Positions 25,621 through 33,466 of a stretch of 64,000 nucleotides of DNA are shown piece after piece. The notes beneath the pieces are model-generated. The model was not told the origin of the DNA, did no database searches, and worked only from the letters and a program-made list of their open reading frames with translations. The position numbers and the translations under genes were made by a program. Each line of letters starts with the position of its first letter. Position 1 is the first letter of the stretch. This DNA comes from Mycolicibacterium brisbanense (GTDB lineage Bacteria; Actinomycetota; Actinomycetes; Mycobacteriales; Mycobacteriaceae): contig NZ_BCSX01000011.1 of assembly GCF_001570425.1 (NCBI RefSeq), forward strand, positions 124,001 through 188,000, given 5' to 3'.

Positions 25621-26571
25621 ATGTCTGACCTGCAGGCAGCAGTCGAGGAGATCAAGGCCGCCGGCCGGTCCAAGCCGCGGGCCGGCCGGGATCCGGTGAA
25701 CCAGGCCATGATTCACCACTGGGTGGATGCCATCGGGGACAAGAACCCGATTTACGTCGACGATGCGGCAGCCAAGGCCGCCGGGCATCCCGGCATTGTC
25801 GCGCCGCCGGCCATGATCCAGGTGTGGACCATGGCGGGGCTGGGGCAGGGGCGGCCGGACGACGATCCGCTGAGTCAGATGATGAAGTTGTTCGACGACG
25901 CAGGCTATGTCGGCGTGGTCGCGACCAACTGCGAGCAGACCTATCACCGCTACTTGCAGCCCGGTGAAGAAGTCACGATCGCCGCCGAGCTGACCGACGT
26001 GGTCGGCCCCAAGCAGACCGCCCTGGGCGAGGGCTACTTCATCAACCAGAAGATCACCTGGCAGGTCGGTGACGAGGATGTCGCCGAAATGCTGTGGCGC
26101 ATCATGAAATTCCGGCCGGCCGAGAAGGAGCAGAGCTCCGGGGTGCCCGATGATCTCGACCCCGACAAGCTCATGCGGCCTGCGTCGTCGAAGGACACCA
26201 AGTTCTTCTGGGACGGCGTCAACGCCCACGAGTTGCGCATCCAGAAGCGTCCGGACGGATCGTTGCAGCACCCGCCGGTGCCCGCGGTGTGGCAAGGCAA
26301 AGACGTGCCAACGGATTACGTCGTGGCCTCCGGCAACGGCACGGTGTTCAGCTACGTCGTGCACCACGCACCCAAGGTGCCGGGACGCAGCCTGCCGTTC
26401 GTCATCGCACTCGTCGAACTCGAGGAAGGCGTGCGGATGCTCGGCGAGTTGCGCGGTGTCGAGCCCACCCAGGTCAAGATTGGAATGCCCGTGCGCGCAA
26501 CCTTTATCGACTTCCCCGACAGCGAGGTCAGCCCGGCGTGGACCCTCTACGCATGGGAGCCGGCCCGATGA
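25621..26571 (+). CDS. chsH2: Steroid enoyl-CoA hydratase subunit ChsH2 (MaoC-DUF35)
   Basis: The 316-residue protein has an N-terminal hotdog (MaoC-like) domain (about 20-170) and a C-terminal DUF35 OB-fold (about 210-316). In M. tuberculosis ChsH2 (Rv3542c) forms the ChsH1-ChsH2 hydratase, and its DUF35 domain docks the aldolase Ltp2. The ATG follows GAGGAGAG. Its stop overlaps the chsH1 start (ATGA). Confidence 0.9.
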   Translation: MSDLQAAVEEIKAAGRSKPRAGRDPVNQAMIHHWVDAIGDKNPIYVDDAAAKAAGHPGIVAPPAMIQVWTMAGLGQGRPDDDPLSQMMKLFDDAGYVGVVATNCEQTYHRYLQPGEEVTIAAELTDVVGPKQTALGEGYFINQKITWQVGDEDVAEMLWRIMKFRPAEKEQSSGVPDDLDPDKLMRPASSKDTKFFWDGVNAHELRIQKRPDGSLQHPPVPAVWQGKDVPTDYVVASGNGTVFSYVVHHAPKVPGRSLPFVIALVELEEGVRMLGELRGVEPTQVKIGMPVRATFIDFPDSEVSPAWTLYAWEPAR

Positions 26572-26969
26572 GCGCGCCGGTGGTAGACGTCGGCACGAAA
26601 CTGCCGGAACTGCAGATCTATGGAGACCCGACCTTCATCGTGTCGACGGCCATCGCCACGCGTGACTACCAGGACGTCCATCACGACCGGGACAAGGCGC
26701 AGGCCAAGGGTTCCAAGGACATCTTCGTCAACATCCTCACCGATACCGGGCTCGTGCAGCGCTATCTCACCGACTGGGCCGGACCGTCGGCGCGGATCAA
26801 GTCCATCGGACTGCGCCTCGGCGTCCCGTGGTACGCCTACGACACCGTCACGTTCCGGGGGGAGATCACCGCGGTGGACGGCGATCGGGTGACCGTGAAA
26901 GTCGTTGGCAGCAACAGTCTCGGTGACCACATCATCGCCACCGCAACACTGACACTGGGGGACAAGTGA
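26568..26969 (+). CDS. chsH1: Steroid enoyl-CoA hydratase subunit ChsH1
   Basis: A 133-residue single-hotdog MaoC-like protein; ATRDYQDVHHDRDKAQAKGS carries the hydratase D-x4-H type motif. It forms the catalytic partner of ChsH2, hydrating the steroid 17-propenoyl-CoA before retro-aldol cleavage. It overlaps chsH2 upstream by 4 bp and ltp2 downstream by 4 bp. Confidence 0.9.
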   Translation: MSAPVVDVGTKLPELQIYGDPTFIVSTAIATRDYQDVHHDRDKAQAKGSKDIFVNILTDTGLVQRYLTDWAGPSARIKSIGLRLGVPWYAYDTVTFRGEITAVDGDRVTVKVVGSNSLGDHIIATATLTLGDK

Positions 26970-28126
26970 CGCTCTCCGGCAAGGCCGCGATCGCCGGTAT
27001 CGGCGCCACCGACTTCTCCAAGAACTCCGGCCGCAGCGAGTTGCGGCTGGCCGCTGAGGCGGTGCTCGACGCACTCGACGATGCCGGGCTGAAGCCTTCG
27101 GACGTCGACGGCCTGGTGACCTTCACGATGGACTCCAACCTGGAGACCGCCGTGGCGCGATCGACGGGTATCGGTGACCTGAAGTTCTTCAGCCAGATCG
27201 GCTACGGCGGTGGTGCCGCTGCCGCGACCGTGCAGCAGGCCGCCCTCGCGGTGGCGACCGGCGTGGCGGAAGTCGTTGTGGCCTACCGAGCTTTCAATGA
27301 GCGCTCGGAATTCCGCTTCGGCCAGGTGATGACCGGACTGACCGTCAACGCCGACTCGCGCGGCGTCGAGTACAGCTGGTCCTACCCGCACGGGCTGAGC
27401 ACACCGGCCGCGTCGGTGGCGATGATCGCTCAGCGTTACATGCACGAATACGGCGCGACGAGTGCCGATTTCGGTGTCGTGTCGGTGGCCGACCGCAAGC
27501 ACGCCGCGAACAACCCCAAGGCGCACTTCTACGGCAAGCCGATCACCATCGAGGATCACCAGAATTCCCGGTGGATCGCCGAGCCGCTGCGGTTGCTGGA
27601 CTGCTGTCAGGAGACCGACGGTGGCGTGGCCATCGTCGTCACCACCCCCGAGCGGGCCAGGGATCTCAAACACCGGCCGGTGACCATCGAGGCCGCGGCC
27701 CAGGGCGCAGGCGCGGACCAGTTCACCATGTACTCCTACTACCGCGACGAACTCGGCCTGCCCGAGATGGGCCTGGTGGGCCGTCAGCTCTGGGAACAGA
27801 GCGGCCTGTCGCCCGCCGACATCCAGACGGCCGTGCTGTACGACCACTTCACGCCGTACACGCTGATCCAGCTGGAGGAGCTCGGCTTCTGCGGTAAGGG
27901 CGAGGCGAAGGACTTCATCGCCGGCGGTGCGATCGAACTCGGCGGTCGATTGCCGATCAACACCCATGGCGGCCAATTGGGGGAGGCCTACATCCACGGC
28001 ATGAACGGCATTGCCGAAGGTGTGCGGCAGTTGCGCGGTACGTCGGTCAATCAGGTCGACAATGTGGAGCATGTGCTGGTCACCGCCGGCACCGGCGTTC
28101 CGACCTCCGGGTTGATCTTGGGCTAA
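26966..28126 (+). CDS. ltp2: Steroid side-chain retro-aldolase Ltp2
   Basis: A GTG start overlapping chsH1 (GTGA) gives 386 residues of the thiolase-like SCP-x fold. SQIGYGGGAAAATVQQAALAV, YDHFTPYTLIQLEELGFCGKG and NTHGGQLGEAYIHGMNGIAE match Ltp2-type aldolases. It cleaves 17-hydroxy steroid propionyl-CoA to androstenedione and propionyl-CoA together with the ChsH2 DUF35 domain. It is the last cholesterol gene before the secreted-protein pair and the glycan island. Confidence 0.92.
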   Translation: MTLSGKAAIAGIGATDFSKNSGRSELRLAAEAVLDALDDAGLKPSDVDGLVTFTMDSNLETAVARSTGIGDLKFFSQIGYGGGAAAATVQQAALAVATGVAEVVVAYRAFNERSEFRFGQVMTGLTVNADSRGVEYSWSYPHGLSTPAASVAMIAQRYMHEYGATSADFGVVSVADRKHAANNPKAHFYGKPITIEDHQNSRWIAEPLRLLDCCQETDGGVAIVVTTPERARDLKHRPVTIEAAAQGAGADQFTMYSYYRDELGLPEMGLVGRQLWEQSGLSPADIQTAVLYDHFTPYTLIQLEELGFCGKGEAKDFIAGGAIELGGRLPINTHGGQLGEAYIHGMNGIAEGVRQLRGTSVNQVDNVEHVLVTAGTGVPTSGLILG

Positions 28127-28202
28127 AAGGTGCGTTGCCACCCCTGCCCGGCACGGTAATGTTTGCTCCACATGTGCAGGATGCGTGGAAGGGGGCCGTG
28201 GC

Positions 28203-29294
28203 ATGGGGATGCCGCCGGATAGCAGCCCGTACGGGTCTCAGACGGTGACGGGTCCGGCGTGGCCCAACATCGACGAGGAACAGCTGACCGCAGCGTCCGC
28301 GTCCTACCAGAAGTTGGCGGCCAACATCACCGGCAACATCGTGCCCCAGCAGACCAACCAGCTGATGAAGCTCAACGAGGTCTGGCAGGGCACCGGCGCC
28401 ACGGCCGCATCCGGCGAAGCCACCACGATGATCGGCCACCACGAGGCCAACGGCGCGCAGGCAGAGGCCATCGCCACCCAGCTCACCACCATGGCCGCAG
28501 CCGTCGTGCAGACCAAGACAGCCGTCAACGCCACGGCGCAGCAGGTACAGCAGGAAGTGGAGATGCTGCAGGCGCTGCCGATCGACAACAAGCAAGCGTT
28601 GATCGAAGGCGTCATCAAGATGGGGCTGTCGCAGAACATCGCCACGGTGACCGCCGCGACTTCAGAGCTGGCCAGCAGCCTCGGAACCACGGCCAACATG
28701 CCCGCCGTCACCACCCCGCCCACGGCCGAGGCTCAGCAAGCCGCGCAGAAGGGCGGCGAGCAGATGATGCAGATGCTGGGGCAGTTGCCACAGATGCTCG
28801 GCCAGATCCCGCAGATGCTCGGCCAGGTTCCGCAGCAGCTGACCCAGCCGCTGCAGCAACTGACGCAACCGTTGCAGCAACTGACGCAGATGTTCGGCTC
28901 GGTGGGGAAGGGCGGTACCGGCAGCGGTCCAATGCCGTTCTCCGCGTTTTCCACTCACCCCGCCGCCGGCGGGTCCGGCCCGAGTTCGGGTGCGGGACTG
29001 ATGAAGGCGGCGTCGTTGCCGGGCTCCGGCGGAGGCGGCGCGCAGACCCCGTTGATGGGCAAGCTCGTGGGCGGCACCTCGCCGGTGTCGGTGGCCACCC
29101 AACCCGCCATGGCCGGCAGCAACGCATTCGGTGGAGTAGCGCCGGTGTCTGCCGCCGGGATGGGAGGCGGCATGGGACCGATGGGTGCGATGGGGCATCG
29201 CGGCTCCGGTGGCGGTGGCACCACGCAGGGCCTCTCCGTGCCGGCTCCTCTCGATCACGAACTCGACGACGGTGACGTGGACGATGACTGGTGA
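28203..29294 (+). CDS. PPE/EspB-like ESX-type secreted protein
   Basis: The 363-residue product (ATG 28203) opens with a long helical region holding a W-x-G motif (Trp61-Gln-Gly63) in a helix-turn-helix-like setting, as in PPE and EspB N-domains. It continues with Gln/Met-rich short repeats (QMLGQ[LIV]P three times, LTQPLQQ twice) and a Gly/Met/Pro-rich C-terminus ending in an acidic DDGDVDDDW. No signal peptide is visible. It occupies the position PPE63 has in M. tuberculosis, beside ltp2. I infer type VII secretion as a partner of the downstream protein; it is not a canonical PPE. Confidence 0.65.
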   Translation: MGMPPDSSPYGSQTVTGPAWPNIDEEQLTAASASYQKLAANITGNIVPQQTNQLMKLNEVWQGTGATAASGEATTMIGHHEANGAQAEAIATQLTTMAAAVVQTKTAVNATAQQVQQEVEMLQALPIDNKQALIEGVIKMGLSQNIATVTAATSELASSLGTTANMPAVTTPPTAEAQQAAQKGGEQMMQMLGQLPQMLGQIPQMLGQVPQQLTQPLQQLTQPLQQLTQMFGSVGKGGTGSGPMPFSAFSTHPAAGGSGPSSGAGLMKAASLPGSGGGGAQTPLMGKLVGGTSPVSVATQPAMAGSNAFGGVAPVSAAGMGGGMGPMGAMGHRGSGGGGTTQGLSVPAPLDHELDDGDVDDDW

Positions 29295-29342
29295 GCCGAC
29301 TGCCATGCGTGTAGGTCTGATCGATTCTGAAAGAGGTGCCCG

Positions 29343-30140
29343 GTGAGCAGCACTCCATTTACAAGCCCTGGGTTTCTGGGCTGGACCGCGGCTCCGATCG
29401 AGCTGCCTGACATGCCGACGATTCAGGCGGGTGCCGATGCGATGAGTATGACCATCGCCGGCCTGTTGCCGACGCTGGCCGCTTCACTGACCGCCAACGT
29501 CACCGCGCTGTCGGCCAAAGAGAACATGTTCAACGGCAAACTGTCCGACGCTCAGGGCGCGTACGAGAACGCCGACCAGTCCGGCCAGCAAGGTGTCGGA
29601 CAGCTGGGCCAGATGATGGGTCAGCTCGGTCAGATGGGCCAGATGGCCAGCCAGCCTGCGCAAGCCGCCGGCGGGATGGGCGGCCAGTTCGGCTCGCTGA
29701 TGGAGCCCGTGATGAAGGCCATGGAAGGCGCCAAGGGTGGCGGTGGTTCGGGGTCCGGTGCTCCTGGTGACGGCGCCCCGGGCGGTGGCGCGCCAGGTGC
29801 GCCCGGTGGCCCCCAGCCCTTGAACGACCGTGAGGCCAAGCTCAATGAGCGGGACGCCAAACAGGATGAGCGCGAGACTCGGCAGAACGAACGCGATGCC
29901 CAGCAGGACCAGCGTCAGGCCGGTCAGGATGCCCGCGAGGCACAGCTGAACGAGCGTGCGCACCAGGCCCCCGCGGCCCCGCACAACACGGGCGCCGGCC
30001 CGAGTGAGAACCGGCCGAGCGCGGGTCCGGCTCCGGTGGCTCCGCACCACGCTCCGGCCGCCCCGCCGGCTGCCGCGCCGGTGGCTCCGCATCAGCCGCC
30101 GCAGCGGTACGACGGTGGAGACTTGTCGCGCCGCATGTGA
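29343..30140 (+). CDS. ESX-type partner protein with YxxxD motif and heptapeptide repeats
   Basis: A GTG at 29343 with AAAGAGG upstream gives 265 residues. The N-terminal half is helical and contains YENAD (Tyr74-Asp78), fitting the YxxxD/E type VII secretion signal after a helical hairpin. A Gly/Pro linker follows, then seven consecutive 7-residue units (LNDREAK, LNERDAK, QDERETR, QNERDAQ, QDQRQAG, QDAREAQ, LNERAHQ; residues 160-208), and a Pro/Ala/His-rich tail. It is 48 bp downstream of the PPE/EspB-like gene, so the two probably form a secreted pair, in reversed order compared with usual PE-PPE operons. Confidence 0.6.
   Translation: MSSTPFTSPGFLGWTAAPIELPDMPTIQAGADAMSMTIAGLLPTLAASLTANVTALSAKENMFNGKLSDAQGAYENADQSGQQGVGQLGQMMGQLGQMGQMASQPAQAAGGMGGQFGSLMEPVMKAMEGAKGGGGSGSGAPGDGAPGGGAPGAPGGPQPLNDREAKLNERDAKQDERETRQNERDAQQDQRQAGQDAREAQLNERAHQAPAAPHNTGAGPSENRPSAGPAPVAPHHAPAAPPAAAPVAPHQPPQRYDGGDLSRRM
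29820..29966 (+). repeat. Seven tandem 21-bp coding repeats
   Basis: The DNA encodes seven diverged copies of a heptapeptide of consensus (L/Q)(N/D)ERDA(K/Q), rich in Asp, Glu, Arg and Gln. The regular period predicts a charged coiled coil or extended helix. Copies differ mostly at synonymous and charge-preserving positions, so the array is old. Confidence 0.8.
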
Positions 30141-31164
30141 GTTCACCTCGAGAACTGCCCGGCATCGTTCAGCTCGGTCGACAGTAGGTTCTCATGTTTG
30201 CTTGGGCGGCCGTTGCTTCAACGATGGACTTCGTCGGCTCGGCGCGCCCGCGAAATCACTTGGGTCTGACGTTTGTGCAGGGTGGGTGTTGGCGTGCAAC
30301 TTCGTCCGACTCCGGCCGGGATGACCGTTCGCTCAACGGTTTTGCCGAAGCCGTTCAGCTAAACCCTTTGCGCCACAGCTGATTTCAGTAGCCCGGGTTG
30401 AACTTGACGGCGGGCGAAGGCGATGTGCACAGCAGAATCAACGGCTCGTCGTGCCGGTGAGCCATTGGCACTGTTCATGGGAGTGCAGGCTCGGTGAAGA
30501 TGCCGGACCTTGGATCTGGTCGAGTTTGCTCAGTGGCGAGAAGCTCACCGTTGTGGAGATCGCTTAGCAAGGCTTGTGTATTTGCCAAATCCGCATCAGC
30601 ATGTCAATTTGGCGGACGAGACGACTCTCGGGCTCTGGTTGGCAAACATCGAACGAATGTAAAACGCCACATGGAGTGTGATCTACGTCTACCAACCTAA
30701 CGCGGTCTCTAGGCGGATACCTGTACCCATGGGTATCGGTTGCAAATCTCGAGAAAGTTGCTAACTTTGACGGTCTGCGGGTAGCCGACGTCGGGTGCTC
30801 ACGGGTTTCGATTGCTGTCGGTTGTTGAGAGTGAAGCGAGGTTTGCACCAGCGCGCCGCACGATTGCTTCGGCGCGAGTATGCGAGCCAAGTGGTGGAAC
30901 AGCTCGAAGTAGCCAACGATCATCCGCGCAAGCTCGATCACCGGGGGGAAGGTATGTCTCGGCCGATTCGATAGCTCAGATGATCTGATCTGGGGCGGGG
31001 TGCTATCGCCTGGATAGACGGAGTTTGACTTTGGGATGCCACCCCACTGGCGCTCATGAGCCAACAGTTGGTGCCTGTGATGTTTCGCCGCCGAACCGCG
31101 CACGCCTCACGATTTTTTGCGCCGTCCGCAATTCGGGCATTCGCCGCGTGAAGGCTGTTCCGGC
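30141..31164. other. Gene-poor spacer, lower in GC than neighbours
   Basis: No convincing gene is visible over 1 kb. Open frames on either strand lack motifs, ribosome sites and codon bias typical of the region. One perfect 12-bp palindrome (TACCCATGGGTA, 30724-30735) is present. The base composition is more AT-rich than the flanks. This marks the left border of the glycan island and may hold decayed sequence or a long promoter region for the gene at 31165. Confidence 0.6.
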
Positions 31165-31938
31165 ATGAACGCGGTGACGCGGCCGTCGGTCTCGGTGGTC
31201 ATTCCCGCCCTGAACGAGGAACGCAACCTGCCGTTCCTCGCCGGGAGTATGCCTCCCCAGATCGACGAAATCATCGTTGTCACAGGGGATTCACAGGACA
31301 ACACGACTGCGGAGGGGTGCCGGTTGTGGCCGCACGGCACCCATGTGCGGCAGAGTCGACGCGGTAAGGGCAATGCGCTGGCATGCGGGTTCGCTGCGGC
31401 CTCCGGTGATGTCATCGTCACGCTCGATGCCGACGGAAGTGCCGATCCTGCCCAGATTCCCCGCCTCGTCGAGGCTCTTGTCGCGGGCGCGGATTTCGCC
31501 AAGGGATCCAGATTCGCCCGCGGCAATCGCCGTGCCGACATCACATGGTTGCGCGCGGTGGGGAACAGACTGCTGAACAGTCTGGTGAACGTCCTCTTCC
31601 GTGCGGACTACACCGACGTGGGTTACGGCTTCGGGGCTTTCTGGAGGCACTGTCTCGACGCCATCGACATGCCGGATGTTGCGGTGAGCACGGCGCAATG
31701 GGGCGACGGGTTCGAGATCGAAACGTTGATCAACGTCCGCCTGGCCGCGTGCGGGGCGAAGGTCGTCGAGGTCGCGAGTTCCGAGTCCGTGCGTATCCCG
31801 GAGTACGGCAGCATCGACGCGATTTCGGATGGTCTTCGGGCCCTTTGCACGGTTCGGCGCGAATTCCGCCGAGCGCGGACCGCGTCGCAGTCGCCGGCGG
31901 CGCGAATGAAAGGGCTTCGTCAGGCCGGGCGCGGCTGA
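31165..31938 (+). CDS. Family 2 glycosyltransferase (DPM1-like), copy A
   Basis: ATG 31165 starts a 257-residue GT2 protein; an in-frame ATG at 31117 is possible but has no obvious benefit. SVSVVIPALNEERNLPFLAG is the nucleotide-sugar entry motif, and LDADGSADP carries the metal-binding DxD-type residues. The C-terminal part retains WGDGFEIETLINVR. There are no clear membrane segments. It would add sugar to a lipid or glycan acceptor at the inner face of the membrane. Copy B at 32672 is very similar across the whole length. The stop codon lies within the first of two 27-bp repeats. Confidence 0.85.
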   Translation: MNAVTRPSVSVVIPALNEERNLPFLAGSMPPQIDEIIVVTGDSQDNTTAEGCRLWPHGTHVRQSRRGKGNALACGFAAASGDVIVTLDADGSADPAQIPRLVEALVAGADFAKGSRFARGNRRADITWLRAVGNRLLNSLVNVLFRADYTDVGYGFGAFWRHCLDAIDMPDVAVSTAQWGDGFEIETLINVRLAACGAKVVEVASSESVRIPEYGSIDAISDGLRALCTVRREFRRARTASQSPAARMKGLRQAGRG

Positions 31939-31984
31939 CGGTGTCAGCAAGCCCGCTGCGGCTGACGGTGTCAGCAAGCCCGCT
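31931..31984 (+). repeat. 27-bp tandem duplication at the GT2 copy A stop
   Basis: Two exact adjacent copies of a 27-bp unit (31931-31957 and 31958-31984) each contain the small stem GCTGAC-GGT-GTCAGC. The first copy includes the TGA stop of the glycosyltransferase. It may act as a weak terminator or be a recent slippage duplication. Confidence 0.85.
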
Positions 31985-32671
31985 GTTCATCGTTTGCCTA
32001 CCTATCATCAGCGACTCCGCAGCAACGCCGGATGCCGGTCACAGACGAGCGCACCGGAGCTTCATCTCAAAATTAACTTGCATACAGAATTAACTAAAAA
32101 TGCACGTCCCGTACGAAGTACGACGAAGTGTCGCCCGATCGTACGACGCTTACATAGGGTTCTGACTGCATAGATAGGACGGTATGTGCCGCTGGACGGA
32201 ACATCGGATGTGAGTGGCTCTATCATTTGCCAAATCTACAATTCTAAGGAAATATACAGGCTACGCGACCGAGCCAACCACGCTCCGAGCACAGCGTTAG
32301 CTAACTATCAGTGCGTAGCCATGACGCGCGCGGAGGCGCGCCCTATCGAGGAGGAACTGTGGCTGACTGCGACGCCGCGTCTGCGGTCCTGGCGCGTTCC
32401 GGTCATCTACGGGGCCGCCGTGACGGGCTCACCGATTTGTCAACGCCCGCAGGAACTCTTGCCATGCTGACTTCTACCCGCGGGGTCGGGCGCCACGCCG
32501 TCGTGGCATACCGACCCGTCTCGGCACCGGCCGCACGCTCGGCGAAATGTCGCGTCCCATGCTGAGGCGCCACGCGGCGACGCGTCTCGGTCGAGGTCCG
32601 CGCGCCGCTGTCTAAAGCCGTCTTTTCACCCCGCATTCACATTCATCCGTGACGACGAAAGAACGCAACAG
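31939..32671. other. AT-richer intergenic region between duplicated glycosyltransferases
   Basis: About 730 bp with no credible gene. It has the 27-bp tandem duplication at its start, then an AT-rich block (about 32065-32110) with two direct AATTAACT copies 17 bp apart (32071 and 32088), and a cluster of GTACGA/TCGTAC sequences near 32110-32150. The AT-rich block is atypical for this genome and would suit binding of an Lsr2-type silencer or act as a promoter for the downstream cluster. Confidence 0.55.
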
Positions 32672-33466
32672 ATGCAAAATGTCGTGAGCATGAGAGACGC
32701 CGTGGCGCGGCCGACTGTTTCGGTCATCATTCCCGCGCTGAATGAGGAACGAAACCTGCCGTATGTCGCCGAACGTATGCCTGCGGGTGTCGACGAAATC
32801 GTGGTCGTCAACGGCGATTCCCGGGACGACACGGCGAGGGTCGCGCGTCGTCTCTGGCCGGACGGGGTGCACGTTCGGCAGACCCGACGGGGTAAGGGCA
32901 ACGCCCTGGCATGCGGATTCGAGGTGGCCACGGGCGACATCATCGTGATGATCGATGCCGACGGCAGCACGGATCCGGCCGAGATTCCGCTGTTCGTCGA
33001 GACATTGGTCGCCGGTGCGGATTTCGCCAAGGGATCGCGTTTCACCGAGGGTGGTGGCAGCGCGGACATCACCAGGATCAGACGGCTGGGCAATCGTTTC
33101 CTGAATCATCTGGTGAACGTCCTCTTCGACATGGACTACACCGATCTCTGCTACGGGTACAACGCGTTCTGGCGACGTTGCCTGGACGTCATCCGCATGC
33201 CCGACGTGACAGCCGATGGGCCGCAGTGGGGCGACGGGTTCGAGGTCGAGACCCTGATCAACGTGCGGCTGGCTGCCCACGGCGCCAAGATTGTCGAGGT
33301 CGCCAGCTACGAGTCCAGCCGCATTCACGGCGTGAGCAATCTCAATGCGGTCAGTGACGGATTACGGGTACTTGCCACCATCCAGCGGGAATTCAGCGAG
33401 CATGGCCGGCGCGGTACCGCACGGCCGTCCGGTGGTTTTGAACGCCAGGCGATCTCATCCCGATGA
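32672..33466 (+). CDS. Family 2 glycosyltransferase (DPM1-like), copy B
   Basis: 264 residues from ATG 32672 (ATG 32690 is an alternative). PTVSVIIPALNEERNLPYVA and IDADGSTDP give the GT2 nucleotide-sugar and DxD motifs; the C-terminus shares WGDGFEVETLINVRLAAHGAK with copy A. It is a tandem paralogue of copy A, most likely by duplication. The last codon overlaps the start of the next glycosyltransferase (ATGA, 33463-33466), so it belongs to the downstream operon. Confidence 0.87.
   Translation: MQNVVSMRDAVARPTVSVIIPALNEERNLPYVAERMPAGVDEIVVVNGDSRDDTARVARRLWPDGVHVRQTRRGKGNALACGFEVATGDIIVMIDADGSTDPAEIPLFVETLVAGADFAKGSRFTEGGGSADITRIRRLGNRFLNHLVNVLFDMDYTDLCYGYNAFWRRCLDVIRMPDVTADGPQWGDGFEVETLINVRLAAHGAKIVEVASYESSRIHGVSNLNAVSDGLRVLATIQREFSEHGRRGTARPSGGFERQAISSR

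Noticed and set aside
30724..30735. Palindrome TACCCATGGGTA in the spacer
   Set aside because: A single 12-bp palindrome with no second copy or nearby gene start; probably chance.
30564..31103. Minus-strand frame of 179 residues in the low-GC spacer
   Set aside because: No homology signature, no ribosome site, and composition unlike neighbouring genes; may be decayed sequence.
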